A stretch of 64,000 nucleotides of DNA from Harmonia axyridis (Eukaryota > Arthropoda > Insecta > Coleoptera > Coccinellidae). The stretch covers positions 58,298,352 to 58,362,351 of the forward strand of contig NC_059503.1 in assembly GCF_914767665.1 (NCBI RefSeq). The letters run 5' to 3'. Below the pieces are notes generated by a model. It was not told the origin of the DNA and searched no databases. It saw nothing but the letters and a program-made list of their open reading frames with translations. Positions 50,230-63,491 of the stretch are shown here, in pieces (the first letter of the stretch is position 1; every line of letters starts with the position of its first letter). Both the position numbers and the translations under genes were made by a program.

Positions 50230-50237
50230 CTATCATT

Positions 50238-51218
50238 GGAAATGAAATGTTTTATATATAATCGTGGCAAGAAATCTGAAATAGTCAATTATTTCTTCAG
50301 TTTTATCTCTAGAAATTGATGCATGGCGTTTTCGATATTTTCGGGAGTATCAAGAAGAATATTTTCACAACCATTACAACAATTTTTCATTAAAAATGTA
50401 TCTTAACATGAACATTCTGTCCATACTACGCCGAAGTCACCACTAATGACAAGTATATTCTCCTGTTTTTTTTCTATTTTCGGCCATCCCTCACCGCATT
50501 ACAAATAAAAGAAACTCCGTCAAATACCACTCTCACAACAATCCCCTTGCCTCTCACTCCCCCGCATCGAATGTGTTGATGGAGAACCGCACAAAGAATA
50601 ATGCATTTCCTCTCTGAAAGGGACTCGAAAGGTTTCTTTAATCCGATATATCAAATCAAAGATCACTGGATCCGTCTTACGGTCCAACCGATCCCATAAC
50701 TACTCGAAGAATATGGGGACTTCATAAGAAAACATACAAGTATGTAGTTGGCTCTCTCGGTTCCTTTCACATCGACTTGGGCAGAAATCAGATAACTTGA
50801 TTTCTCTGCTCGCTCCGCTGGATATTCTATGTTTGTTTCCTCCTGGACCGGATGTATTGACACCGATATATTGGATTCTACATTAGCTGGGAGTGTTGAA
50901 CCGTGAGATGGGGTTTGGTTGTTCTGTTTTGGAATTAAGAGGATGCTCATGGAATCCCACGATGTTATTTTCAGCAAAACCATGAATTAAAATTCATGGT
51001 TACTTCCAAAATGAGTTAGAAGGTTTGATTTAGGTAACATTGTAGACCATAGTAAAAAAAAACTTCAATAGCTCATTAGTTCTCGTATAGGAACTAGGAG
51101 CCTCATCTGTTCCTTTCTGAAAAAAATACTTTTTGTAATGAGTAAAAATTGATCCAAAAAAATTGGTACCTCCAATACTTAGATATGTCTCCATTTCCCC
51201 ATATTCATGTATAGATTA
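50238..51218. other. No recognised gene
   Basis: An open frame at 50663-50983 (minus, 106 residues) has no family resemblance. The rest is unassigned. Confidence 0.4.
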
Positions 51219-51220
51219 TA

Positions 51221-51957
51221 AAGGGTTTTCCAAATTCCAATGGCAGGTTTCATTTTAAGATGAAAAGAAGGATATTTTGAGATAAATGAATGGTTGTTTA
51301 TTCCATTGTGAAGAGAAAAGTACACCATTAACGATGGAAAACACCACAGCTACTCTTGCAGAACTATATCTTTCGATGAAATTTTCCAAGACCAATTAGC
51401 AAATTTGCGACATTTTATTCTCGATAACTTCAACAATTCAATCTTTGAAGTCTTGAATCGGTTGAGCAGCATTGTCATAGACCAAACTCTCACAAGATCC
51501 CAAAAATTTTCATATATTCCGGCCATTAAAAATGATCAATCATAGACCAATTCCCAAGATTGTCAAGGAATTGGTAATACTTGGTTTTCGTCAGGACTAT
51601 GGGCTACAATAGCGATATTGTCAGTTTTTCTTGAGCAACTGATACATACGATTTCAATTCTTTACATCACTAATTTGTCCCAACAGCTCAAATTTTTCTA
51701 CAAGTTTCACTATTGCTGGCTGTAAATGTTCTCCTCGACGACCCAAAAGAGCTTTTTGTGCTTCATTCGCACGGTGATTAGAAAATTCAATCATTTTGTA
51801 GTGAATTTCAACAACTCCAAAGCGTTCTTGAAGAATGTGTTGTTCTATTTTCAGTAATGGCCTAGATTTTGTTTGTTGAACATCAAACTACGATATCTTC
51901 AGAAGTGATGCCAGAAAGCGGTCTATTCAAAATCGAACCTCTCATTGGAAAACCCTT
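51221..51957 (-). mobile_element. GGGTTTTCC-family mariner-like transposon, internally deleted
   Basis: Inverted ends AAGGGTTTTCCAA at 51221 and TTGGAAAACCCTT at 51957, flanked by TA. On the minus strand the N-terminal transposase region reads IEFSNHRANEAQKALLGRRG and VKLVEKFELLGQISDV, the DNA-binding start of an insect mariner-like transposase. The catalytic domain is missing. Relatives lie at 26640, 54577 and 61630. Confidence 0.8.
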
Positions 51958-52087
51958 TATTGAAGAACATAAATTGGTGGAATGGATCATCTAGGGGCAC
52001 GGATACATCCCATAGTCTTTTGCTATTTGCCACTTGTATTCAATTTATTATTTTAGAAGAGTGAAGGAAAATATGTTGCAGAACAAT

Positions 52088-53010
52088 TATTGATAGATAG
52101 ATAGATATTCCCTTATTGGCGATCAACAGCAAATATAATCCATCACAAATAAGTTATAGGCAAGTACACATAATGAAACAAACATCATTACCATAACATT
52201 ATCTTTGTCAATATGAACTCTTCAATAGCATATATTTTTTTCATTCGAAAGCAATACTTTCACATCTCTTTTGAAGTCCGAGACTTGCTACACGAAACAC
52301 CGAAAGGCTTATTAAACAATTTGGGGCCCCAGAAGTCAACGCCTGCTGTATGCGCTTCAGATGATGCATTGGGATCTGCAAGTCTCTATTTGAATACCAT
52401 TCGGCAGGATTCATTATACTTCAAGCTAAACATAACTCTGATGGATCTTTCTGCAGAATTAAAATGCTTCTACACCCTGATTATGCCATAGTTGACATGA
52501 CTATGAAAATTGGCATAGTAGACCGACTTCAGAGCTTCCAAAATGACCACCGATTTGATGGTTCTTAAACTGAAAATTGCGGAAGTGAGCTCTTTAGTTA
52601 GCTCTTCTATATTTGTATCCATTTCAGACCAATGTACATACCAAGAAACTCAACTGATTTTCCTGTTTCTGATTGAATATCAAACTTTGAGTTTTCTGAT
52701 TATCAAAATTCAATCTGTTAGACGACATTCTCCATAACTGTTTATTTCTTCTTCTCCAACTCATCACTTTTAGTCTACCTAAAAATCAACATAAAGGCAG
52801 ACATCAGCACTCTCTACATTACAGACCAGGTCGGTTATATATATAACAAAAAGTATTGGTCACAATATTGACCCCTTAGGAACTCCACACGAGTCTTTCT
52901 GTGTATCTAAATATCCTTCATTTCAGCTCAGAGTTTGCCTTCCATCATCTAAGTATAATCTCATAAGATTCATTGGTATACCCCTGATCCCATAAAACAT
53001 CAATTGTTAT
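52088..53010 (-). pseudogene. Decayed non-LTR reverse transcriptase
   Basis: Minus-strand blocks: YGIRGIPMNLMRLYLDDGRQ, SCGVPKGSIL then PILFVIYITDLV (about 52815-52895), LYVDF in place of YADD (about 52785), and a worn FLGMYI thumb block at about 52640. The 3' end seems to be a repeat of ATCT (plus-strand GATA, 52093-52107). Many stops interrupt the copy. It resembles the copy at 34893, but the relation is uncertain. Confidence 0.75.
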
Positions 53011-54576
53011 TCAAGACCACCATTTTGACATATTGATGACTATTAAAAAATGGGACAACTATTTATTAGAAGTAATTTACTTATGGATATTATCGTCCCT
53101 TATGACTTATAAGTTACTCTCATCTACTGAAAACATTTCGACTAGTTTGTCCTTCTGTATACTTGTTTTTGTTGACTACTTGAAACTATTATTTAGTTTA
53201 GTATGCGATCTTTGGTGGTATGTTGAAGACATATCGCATTGAAATTTTTCAAAAATCTCCTGTTATTCAATGATTGTGTTTGAGGTGGTCACGAGTTTTT
53301 TATTTTTGTTTGTCTGATATTTTCATTTGCAATTTATAAATTTTGTTGTTGATTTACACAGTGTATTGTGTCTCAATCTGGCGATAATAAAAATGGTTAT
53401 ATGTGCCAATCTCGATTCACAATGCATGTGAGCTTTTCAAGACTTTTTAAATAACTAGTGCTGCTTCCTGTAGAAAATTAATATCACGTATCGCAGACGA
53501 TATATATCTCAAAAATCTCCATCAATTCGTTTACAGATGACCAAACCTTGAACTACCCGAAATACTCCAGACGCGCACCCAAACCAATCTGTTAACCATC
53601 CCAAAATCGAGAAACTCGCGTTTTTCTTCCTGTCAGAACTGAAATAATAAATTTCCGATAGGCCATAACCTGCACACGACCGATTAATATGAAAATACCA
53701 CCGAGGTGCCCCGTGGACCTGTCGAATCGCGGCGGCCTATCAAAAAAACCAAAATGAGGTACCGATCCCAGTGGGAGAAATGAGGAGTATTTATGTATAG
53801 ATGACGAATCGCGTTGTCCAGCCTGCGGACACAATTACATATTTTACCATGGCATGAACTAATGGACGCCATTGTCGCTGCTACTGTTTGTCCACTTGGG
53901 AGGTATGGCCCCCCCGCGGGTTCAGATCGGGTTACGGAGGTGGCTACCGCCCGATTTTCCGGCTCATTGAACGCTGATAGAGCAACAAGTTGTAGTATTG
54001 CTTGTGGTTCATATAGGTTGGCGATCTTAATCAGATGGACGTCATAATCTCGATGATCTAAGGCTTGATTAGATCATAAATCATTAAATTCGGGTAGTTC
54101 TGGTTTTCGCCCACGACTTCGTCAGTAGTAGGAAGGAAATACTGAAGATCTTTATAATGATCCTGTTCAATTTTTGATGAGGATGAAATGCATTTAAGTG
54201 AATTTGTAAGACGCACGAATTCATCGATTCTTGAGGAGATATTGAGAATATACTTAGCTCTGCATATGATAAAAAATTCAGAATTTCATTCGCTAAAATG
54301 ACTTTTACTTTTGGAATTATTAAATGAATCTCGCAATGAAACATTTCAAATACAGAATAAAAGAAAACAGGATGAAAACCAATGTTAATAGTGAAAAGCT
54401 ATGGTTTCTGTGGTGCAATTATTTAGGAATTATTGAGTTTGGCTATGTAGTTGAAATCTGCTATAACTAGTGCGTCACCTCCTCATTTACCTCTACAGCT
54501 TGATAAAATATCAACTGATTCACCTGAAAAACCAGAGTAGCGGAAGAACTTGCACTACTCAGTTGATAAGTAGGTA
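53011..54576. other. No recognised gene; GC-richer island at about 53530-54050
   Basis: The island has CpG-rich blocks (CCCCCCCGCGGGTT near 53911) and overlapping open frames on both strands that do not resemble proteins. The rest is AT-rich. Confidence 0.4.
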
Positions 54577-55040
54577 TAGGGTTTTCCAAGAGGTTTCAAT
54601 TTTATATTAATGAAATTAGTATATTCTCAAAAAAATCAATGGATGTTTATTTCATTGTAGAGAGGAAGGTATGCCATCAATGATGGAAAAATATCACCCA
54701 AATGGTATTAGTTTCACCAGACTCCAGGTCCAATCACATCACCAGCCCAAAAACGGCACGAAACAGTGACACGTTGATTTTTAACAATCAATCAGTTTCA
54801 GTATTGCCAACCGAGATTATGCGAAGACCCAAAGGTACATCAGTTTTGCGAACTGTGACTACAAAATTTTCACAATTTTTGTAGTAAATTTTAACGATTT
54901 CATTGCAGTGTTGAAGCATGAATCGTTTCATTTTAAGTAATAGCGTAGTTTCTACTTGCCAAATTACAAAATATGACATCTTCAAAGGCTTCCCAGGTAG
55001 CGGGCTATTCCAAATGAAACCTGTTATTGGAAAACCCTTA
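54577..55040. mobile_element. GGGTTTTCC-family short element
   Basis: About 460 bp between the inverted ends TAGGGTTTTCCAAGAGGTTT and AACCTGTTATTGGAAAACCC. Interior stretches match the 51221 element (AATCAATGGATGTTTATTTC and the ACATCTTCAAAGGCTTCC area), so it is a shorter deletion derivative. Confidence 0.75.
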
Positions 55041-55313
55041 ATGTCTTAAGATGCTGTATTGTATGAATTCATTTCACCCATATGTGTGATTTATTAATTC
55101 CCTCTCATAATTGATACAATGATAATTACTATAATTGGTTTATGAACGAACGAGCACTCATAAGCACTTGAAATAAATGTGGACATTCACATAGTTCATC
55201 AAATAATCTCTCTTGGTGGAAGTTCAAGACTATTTAACATGTACGTTCTTAGATTGGTAAGTATTCTAAGATCAACAAATAACCTACCCTCAACAACTTG
55301 TTTTCGTTGGAAT

Positions 55314-56477
55314 TAAAGTTGCATAAGTTTGACTTGAGTTTGTCTTGAGATCAAGTCAAACTCAAGTCAATCTTTCTGACAAATGATTCAAGTCAATTCA
55401 AACTCGACAATGGTTACAGGTCTGAAAATTCAAACAAATTTAGAGCCGTATAGTATAGAAGATTTCTGCTGTTAAGTGGTAGGTAAATGTTATTTTGACA
55501 CCATTTCTCTTCATTTTATATACAAGCCGAACAAGTACGGCTTGTATATGTAATTAGGAGAATAAAAAAAAAAAAAAAATATCATGATTTGGGAATAAAG
55601 AGCTATCATTATTATTATTAACTGTTTGTCAAACTAGTTTTGAAGAAATTGAAAAATAATTTAGTCAGTAGATATACTTTGATTGGGTAAAATATTTATA
55701 TTTAATAAAGTGAGTAGGTGAAACAAATACCTACATCAATTCAAAACAAAACGATAATACATTATTTATAACTTTTTTTTTACTCCAACTTGTCAACTCA
55801 AAATTCTTCGTGAAATGTGAAGTTCTTACTTCAGTACTTCTTACAAATTGAGTAAATGCTGTGAACACGAAATCTGGCCTAGAGTCACTTGCTAATAAAC
55901 ATTACAAGTAGGTACAATAAAACAAACCGCATAGTTTTAACATTAAGGATAAAGGAGCTGCTGTCGAAAAACTATTTTGACAATTTTGGATCTAACGTTT
56001 TATGTTGTTACTACCACGAAAATACTATCTTCTTGATCCAAGAGGTGTTGCTTCCTGCGAAACATCTACTTCATACAATTTTTTGAGGCTCTTCATCAAA
56101 AATGCTAAAGTTAAAGAACTAGTTCCACTATTGGCATTGTAGACCGTTGTTCTTTATTTTCACTTTTTAATTTTGCCTCATCTACAGATTTTTTCTCATA
56201 GTTTTTGGAGTACACATACACACAAAAAACGAAACAAGCCAAGCGTATCCTTTAAATATGAACTATGACTAACTTGCGGAGTAGCAGAGTACAGGTTCAG
56301 ACACGTTGCGCAATATGATATTCAAACTACAAACTGTTTGAAGGAGTTTGATTTCAAGCCAAACCTAAAGATACAGAAATCAAGTCAAGTCAAACTTTTT
56401 CACATGAAAAGTTTGAATTTCAAGTCAAGTCAAGTTTGTGAGTAGAATCAAACTAGTTTGACTTGAAAGCATCTCTA
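55314..56477. mobile_element. Second hAT-type element (1164 bp)
   Basis: Flanked by perfect 8-bp duplications GTTGGAAT (55306-55313 and 56478-56485). The ends are TAAAGTTGCATAAGTTTGAC and the related inverse TTGAAAGCATCTCTA. CAAGT-type subterminal motifs fill about 130 bp at each end. I recognise no transposase inside. A retroelement tail with AATAAAGAGC and ATT repeats lies within, at about 55585-55620. Confidence 0.8.
55450..55621 (+). mobile_element. Short retroelement-like insert with an ATT tail
   Basis: Ends GGGAATAAAGAGCTATC followed by ATT repeats, the same style as the CR1/L2-like 3' end at 48530-48562. A 13-bp inverted repeat TATACAAGCCG/CGGCTTGTATA lies at about 55519-55547. No coding. 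The start is approximate. Confidence 0.45.
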
Positions 56478-56485
56478 GTTGGAAT

Positions 56486-59159
56486 GGATAGAATGATTCT
56501 AAGATTCTAGATTTCTTTCTCTTTCGGCCTCATGTAAGAAACACCAAGCATGTATGACCTAGGTTGATCTGCTATGGAGTATGCATTTTAAGTAATTTTT
56601 GCTATACTTCCACAGCTAATTATGCCCCGTATTCACTTATAGAACCCAAACATTTCTCTAATAATTGGTCATTGTTATATTGAAATTGTGAATGTTTTGA
56701 TTTGATTCAGTATTCATTTCCAATGAACCGCTAATTGAAATCCAGATTTTAAAGACTTCATTGTCAAAATAACTCTCGGCACCACGGCACCATCAGCACA
56801 TTTCTTCAACACCATGCATATTTTCCGTGGATAACACTGTGAAATATTTGATGTTATTCAGTATTAGTTAAGGGTGAACCTCTTCATCACCAAGAACAAA
56901 CAGGATAAATTATGTACTGGATAGTACTTCAACTACTACTATCAAAATCCATAAGTATTGAATGACTAACTGCTGTTCAGTGTTCGGCTGTAGTGTTACG
57001 ATACATTTAAGATTATTTCTATGAAAGCATGATCTTGCATAGAATATAATTCACCTGAATCATAATTCCGGTAAGCAAAGTTGCGATTGAAATCAATCCA
57101 ACTTGTAGTAACTCACGACCTCGTCCACGTCCCAAAAGGATATCGTCACGCCTAAAATCAACATGGAGCCGGCTCCGGAACTTCCAACGCCGCTATTGTA
57201 GATTTGTAGCGATTTATTATTTGGTCAGTATTGTTGCGAAGTGTCGACTTAGGCCATTGAATACGCCAGACTTTGATATGTGACCGGTAGACTTCGGGGT
57301 CCGGCTTTCAAACGCTCTCCCGATAACTTATTCTCCAAAGGGTATCATTCAATTAATGATATCGTTTCTGCACCCATTCTTCCAACCCCCCCTCCCCTCG
57401 GCTGGGACCTTCCGCAGATTCATTGTTTCACTTGAGAGCCACTGGACGCCAGACTACTAACTAATGGGGATCGGTTATATAGTGGTAAGTTGTTTTAGTA
57501 AAATTGAATGGAGGAAGCTGCGGTCCAGTCGGTTTTTGTCGGGTTGACGTACACGTTGTTCCAGACGTGATGTATTGGGAATTGAATGGGGAAAGGGAGA
57601 AGAAAGGAGAAAGTTTCTGGTTCAGGCGAGGGTGTTGTTGGAGAGAAAGAGTTGGACACGTCGAGGACAATGTTATTATTCTGGTCAAGTGATTGATTAT
57701 TTCTATAAAGGAAATATATGGGAGATATTCAATTAGGGTATTATTTGGATTGTATCTTGGCTTTAACAAAGACTGCTGAAATCGTAGGTTTGGAGATATT
57801 TATATAATTCTTCTTCAAATGGAATATCATTTATAGATATTTAAATTGAAGAACACATAGATGTGGGGGATGATTCATCTTTGAATTCGGAGAATTATTG
57901 TCCCACAATCTTTATTTGAATGAACGAACGACAAGCTTAGAGACCTTTGAAATGGTCTTATTTTCAAGTCAAAGCTACAAGGAATTCATTCAATCAAGTA
58001 CAAAAGATGTAAATGAATTAAGTTAGACAATAGTTACATGCAAGCTAAATAAGTCAAATCAATAAAACAAATCTTGCTTCTATTATCAAACATCGAAATC
58101 GAAATTTTGAGTTATTAGATGAATAAAACAATTATATTACAATATTTATGTACAAGATGTTCATATTCAAAAAACATATAATCAGATATCAACAATGAAT
58201 CGACGTGTAATAATAAAATGACCATCAAAGTAAATCACGACACTAAAATTTTTCTGCAGAACAAGAAAGATGGAAGGTATATTCAACCAACATAACAAAA
58301 ATAGAAGAAGAATATTTATACAAATTCTATACGTTGACCAAAGTAATGGGGACTATATAGGTGTAAAGTCATAGCCAATTTGTTCATTTAAAATATTTTT
58401 TCCATTTCTATAAGACCTAAAAATCTCCATACTCTCCAAGTTTCCCAACAGGAATCCTTTACATGTTTCCATAATCTTATTCTGCTCGTTGACAGCACTC
58501 TTAAAATACAAAATATAACACAGTCCACATCAATTTTTCTAAGCAATTTTTGATATATTTTTCAAAGCCACCAGTGGAACGACAACCGTTGTAACTCATT
58601 GAAGAGGATATATTATAAACTTTTTGAAATATATAGGAGATATGGTCCTTGAAGACTTTTTGTGCAACGATTTCAATGTTATGTTTTTGTTACTAACAGA
58701 TTTCAAATTACTGAATGGTTGGCTAAATTAAAATATGTTGAGAATTAACACCAAGTGTCATGATTTTCGGAAAGGAGTATACATTAAGATCTTTGATTGA
58801 AAAATTGAAATTGAAAAAAAAAAAATCAATTTAATAACGAGAAAGAAAAGAACCAGAAAGGTGTAATACATGTTATAGCTTCCATCGAATCGATTTGAAG
58901 TTAGCGACCCATTCTAAGAAAGAATCTGAAACTGAATGGATAGATTGAAACCACCATGAAATTTATAAATTGGACAAGTATTCACCAAGTGGACAATGGT
59001 TTCCACACTCACATAGTGGGCTTTCCATAGAATGCCATTTGAAGAGCACACTTTTGCAATGACCATGTCCGAAGTCGATTTTAAATACACCAAATTTTCC
59101 TAGGAAGATTGAAATCTGGAACTTTCTCTTAAGGATCAACGATTAGACTTTTGTTGAAG
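56486..59159. other. No recognised gene; GC-richer island at about 57100-57460
   Basis: The island (57100-57460) has CpG-rich words such as GAGCCGGCTCCGG. The open frames at 57461-57769 lie on opposite strands and resemble nothing known to me. The rest, to 59159, is AT-rich. Confidence 0.4.
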
Positions 59160-59660
59160 ACATTCTAAGAGTTCCATTCCAAACGCCAAGTTTTCTTGCC
59201 ACTTTCATCAGATAGTAGGGAAGTAGGTAGTAATCCATAAAGGTTTGCGTGACTTCAATCTGACAGTTTCAGTATCTGGAAGGTGAGATACAATTGAAAA
59301 TAAGTTGGGATAGAAATTAAATTTATCCCAAAATTTCTTGACTGCAACCTGTCTGCGAAGATGAGGCCTATATGTGATAACACAAGTAACCAATGTGAAC
59401 ATGTAGATCAAATAGTTACACTGATAATTTTCATAGAAATGTTCAGGTGTGCATAAATTTTATGGACATGAGAACTATGAAATCAAAAAGAACAACAGTA
59501 TTCCTCAGCAGAAAAAAAAAACCAAGGCCAAAGCTTCCATACGAAAGATGCTGGCAGCAGCACCCCATGAAGAACCAGCTAATTTTCGAAGGATATTATT
59601 CCTCGACTTCAATTTTATACTCAAATTCTTCAAGTGGACCTTGAAATTCTAAGAAGAATG
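59160..59660 (-). pseudogene. Non-LTR reverse transcriptase C-terminal relic
   Basis: Matches the end of the pseudogene at 10540-11560: HLRRQVAVKKFWDKFNFYPN on the minus strand, and shared DNA such as AAAGAACAACAGTATTCCTC against AGAGAACAACAGTATTCTTC. No catalytic block is present. It is a 5'-truncated or partly deleted copy of the same family. Confidence 0.75.
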
Positions 59661-61190
59661 GAGCTCAAGATAAGAGAATTCGAACAGAATATACAAAGAA
59701 CTTAGGTGTCAGGAAATTCTGAGCGCTTGCATTCAAACTCCAATTGCACCTTTGGCTATATGAAGTTATGTGGTCTCTATGGGTGCGATAAGGGCTTTGA
59801 TGAACGAGTGCCTAAAATCTTCCGACTTCATCCTAGTACTTTCCTCATTTGTTGCAATTTTTTTCATTGAGGAAAGTGTGTAATATTGGAAGGATAATAG
59901 ATATTTTGATTTGAAAAATATGAAGATTTACCTGATCAAGGTAACTCAATGAAAATATCAAAATTATGACATCATTGTGCAGAAACCTTCACTTTCCGAT
60001 TTATTCTTTTTTGTCAAGAAAAACAATTCGAAATTAACATAACATCAGAAACTAACTGGAATAGAAATGAATTATCCACAACTGTACAAATTTAGAGAAC
60101 GGTTAGTTAATTGAAAAGGTGGTTAACATGAAGAATAAGGAAAGACGTATATTATGGAACTTTTTTTTTAATACAATTTTTCCTCATCAGTGTTCAAAAA
60201 ACATACTGAATTCACAAACTTGAAATTTATATACTCATTTCACAAACTTGCATTTCAAGATATTAAGCTAACTGAAAGAAGCTATTCCTCTGGTAAGGAT
60301 TCATAGAGATAGCAATCGCAACAGGTAGATTTTTCATTTCTTACTCTTCTGTGAAATAAGTATGCAATTCAACATTTAAATTATATATCAATATGATATA
60401 TCCAATAATGAAGGTTTTGCCACAATGAGGTCATAATTTTATATTAATATTTTGTTTCTAATTAATCGATTCCTGAATTTTTCCGATAGTTAATCAGGAT
60501 GCATTTTAGGATAGACTCGGTACATTCCACCGAACTTTGCCGCCCGTTTCCGAAAAAATGAACAAAATCAGGTCCTTCCCCATACCGCGAAACTTTTAAT
60601 GACCCTAGCCCAAAAAACGAACGAGCCCCGCACGTACACCGAAAACCCAGAAACTTAAAACGGGTGGGCGCGCAATGAAAGCCTCTTCGATAAATATAAA
60701 TCTTTATCAAACTTTCTGGCCGTATCGGCATGAATGGAACGACGAAAACAAAAACGGTTAAGGGGACAACTTTGCCCCTATTCATAGGAGTTTTTTCCTA
60801 TTTATCTTTGAACCTTTGGGACCTTTTGAACTAGATGAAAGGGCCCCATTCTTCCACACCGATCTCCGTCTCCGTGTTCTTATCCGGACGATCCGCAGAT
60901 ATTCAAATCGAACGATTCAGATGTCGACCATTTTGAATATGAATGAATGGACGTCAAATACGTATTGACGTCGGTTGCAGGTGTAGACAGTGCCCGTTGA
61001 AAGGACGGCTTGAATATTGATACGGTGAGCAGATAGGGTTTCGTATAGACGCATCGAGATCACGAATTATCGCCGGATTCGAAATGGAGATCGCGATTGA
61101 CCTTCATTGAGTTGGAGGTTAAAAATGAATAATCCACCTTCACCCTTTCAAAGCTGTCCATTGATACGAATGTTTTGAATCTGATTGACT
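59661..61190. other. No recognised gene; GC-richer island at about 60480-61090
   Basis: The island includes a minus-strand open frame (60462-60785, 107 residues) without family resemblance. The rest is AT-rich. Confidence 0.4.
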
Positions 61191-61194
61191 ACAC

Positions 61195-61629
61195 AGGGTG
61201 GGCCACGGTCGATGGTACCCTGGACTTTTATGGGGAACTCTTCGTATTGAAAATTTTTTATTTCTTGGGTAGGAATAACATTTCTCTAAAATTGCTTCAA
61301 CGCTGCTGTGTTGCCACTTACTTCATGAAGTACTAAAAACTTCGATGTTTCAAAAGAGGCTGCATGTATATTATTACTTTTCTAGGTTTTATTAACTTAT
61401 GTACTAACTTCTCTGTCCCTTTCTATAGCAATCCTTCGCAAATCATCAAAACACTTATCCAAACAGAAAAAATCACAAGATCTTGGTGTTCTCTACGAGG
61501 AATTACGCGTCCAGACTTTCTTCGCTGTCTTACCACGTCCAGATCGACGATTAGGTCGACCATAATCTACTCGTACGAAACGAAACTTTATTTTTGTAAT
61601 ACATAAGCGGTTTCATTTTGATTAAAAAA
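61195..61629. other. Possible mariner/Tc1 end, otherwise unassigned
   Basis: CAGGGTGGGCCACGGTCGAT at 61196 resembles a terminal repeat of insect Tc1/mariner-type elements. I found no matching inverted partner. Confidence 0.3.
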
Positions 61630-63491
61630 AAAGTGTATATGTTTAAAAGAATCAATGGGTGGTTTAATTCATTATGATAAAGAGGAAGGTATGCTATTAA
61701 CGATGGAAAACTATATCAGCCAAATTGCCAGCACTGCTATGGTAGCAGCACCATATCCTTTTCATGAAATTTTCCATGACCAATCGTTAAAAATAATAAA
61801 CACAATAATTTTCGCAGAAAAAATATGCAAAATGAAATGATCAATCAAATAGAAAAATAGCCTACTATAATTTTATCTGCAGAAAGGAGACTAATGGCAG
61901 TTAAATTGTTTATATGTTAGCTCCCAAAGTACCATTGAAAAAACTGAAAAAGGCAAAAAACTCCAGCTTTTGCTGCTGTATGTTTGACATAGCTTCACGA
62001 ATTCCACCATTTGGAGCATTGCCATAGACATACATAATTTACCATGTGGTCCCAAAGAAAGATGTTAGATCTCATTTTTAATTGAGATTACCTCTTCTTG
62101 AAATAACAGTCCATGAAACTTTCCTCACAAAATTGCGATTGTTTCGTTGATTGTGTGGTACTCAGCACCGTCATGTTGAATATAAACGTCATCCACATCT
62201 GCAATATCTGCTAATTCCGGCCATAAAAAATTTTCAATCATGTTGCCTTAGTAATGACGCAGTTTTTATAAGGTGTGGTGGAAAGAAATCTATTATTTCC
62301 GCATGAAAAACAAGGCTTGAATTGATATAGTTAGAATAATCCGATTTAGGAAAAAAATGATCTGTTTTGCTTGAAAACTTGATGCCATTTTGAAAGTGAT
62401 ATCATGATGCCTCTCTCATAGAAGCCCTCGGCTCTTTTAGCAAAAAAATTGAGACAGTCGATTCTCACAAACCTCTGAGTGAAATTTTCATCAGCAGAAT
62501 TGTCCCCATGAACAGAAACAGATGGTTATCACTTGATGTCAGGTCCGGATTATGAGATGAATGCATAAGAACCTCCCAACCAAACTCCCAGAGCTTCTAT
62601 TGATCCACTATAAAGATGTGTTGTTTACAGGACAGTTCCAAATTAATAGTTGTGCCATAGGGGAGCAGCTCATAGTTGATAATTCCCTGCCAACCCAACC
62701 AAATATAGAGCAAAACCTTCCTGGCCATCAATTCTAACTGGGCCACCGTTTCCGCCAACTCACGACATTTCGACCACGACCGTTTTCACTTGACGTTGTC
62801 GTAAGTATTCACTCTTCATCACCATGGAAATTCGGTCCATGAGATTTTTTGCGTTAACTCGTGTGGTAGCTATACATCGAGCTTCTTCTTGGGACCAGCC
62901 TTATACAAATGGTTATTCCAAATAGTTTTTTGTGTAATCTTTATCTCTTGGCAATCGAAACAGTGCTTACATGACGGTCGGATCGGACAATGTTCATGAT
63001 TTTATGGACATTTTCGACAATTGGCCTTTCAGTGCGTGGTGTATTTTTGACATCGAAATTATTGAAACGGAATCGACAGAACCAAAATTGTGCGTGAGTG
63101 GCTGTCACAGTATCAGAACCATAATATACTCTTTTCATATTTCCATCTGCATACCTTGCATGTTCGCCTTCATTGAAGTAAAACTGTGAAATATAGCGTA
63201 TTTTCTCTTTGATAGTGTCCATATTTGACGAGCACTCAAACTAAACAGAGCCAACTAATCACAAAACTGTCAGCAAAGGTTTTGTAGTATGCAATCTCAC
63301 CTCTTCAACGTCATCTAGAAAATCCTGATCAGAACTATACAATTCAATAACAGAAGCCATCAATTGGAAAAATAATGGAATTCATTTCACTACACCTTAC
63401 TTATCAAATGTCAAAAGGTCACTTCTTCTCAAGATACAGCTGCCTAGATAACGAGGTATTCAGTATAGAACCTCTTATATGAAAACACTTC
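61630..63491 (-). mobile_element. Composite of mariner-like relics
   Basis: The outer parts match the GGGTTTTCC family: 61650-61790 resembles 51290-51400, and the right end (GAACCTCTTATATGAAAACA) resembles its terminal repeat. The plus strand at about 62150-62250 is complementary to MIENFLWPELADI and DDVYIQHDGAEYHT, a catalytic block of that family. Between about 62330 and 63240 lies a different, mauritiana- or cecropia-like mariner on the same strand. This suggests nesting. Boundaries are approximate. Confidence 0.6.
62330..63222 (-). pseudogene. Mariner (D,D34D) transposase relic
   Basis: The N-terminus (62941-63222) reads MDTIKEKIRYISQFYFNEGE, FWFCRFRFNNFDVKNTPRTE and RPIVENVHKIMNIVRSDRHV: the two helix-turn-helix units of a mariner transposase. 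Further along the minus strand, at about 62560-62720, lie AETVAQLELMARKVLLYIWL, GIINYELLPYG, then EVLMHSSHNPDLTSSDNHLF, holding the third catalytic aspartate. About 80 residues with the second aspartate appear lost between QHIFIVDQ and KLWEFGW. Many stops interrupt it. Confidence 0.75.

Noticed and set aside
50663..50983. 106-residue minus-strand frame as a host exon
   Set aside because: No family resemblance; length is within chance expectation for this composition.
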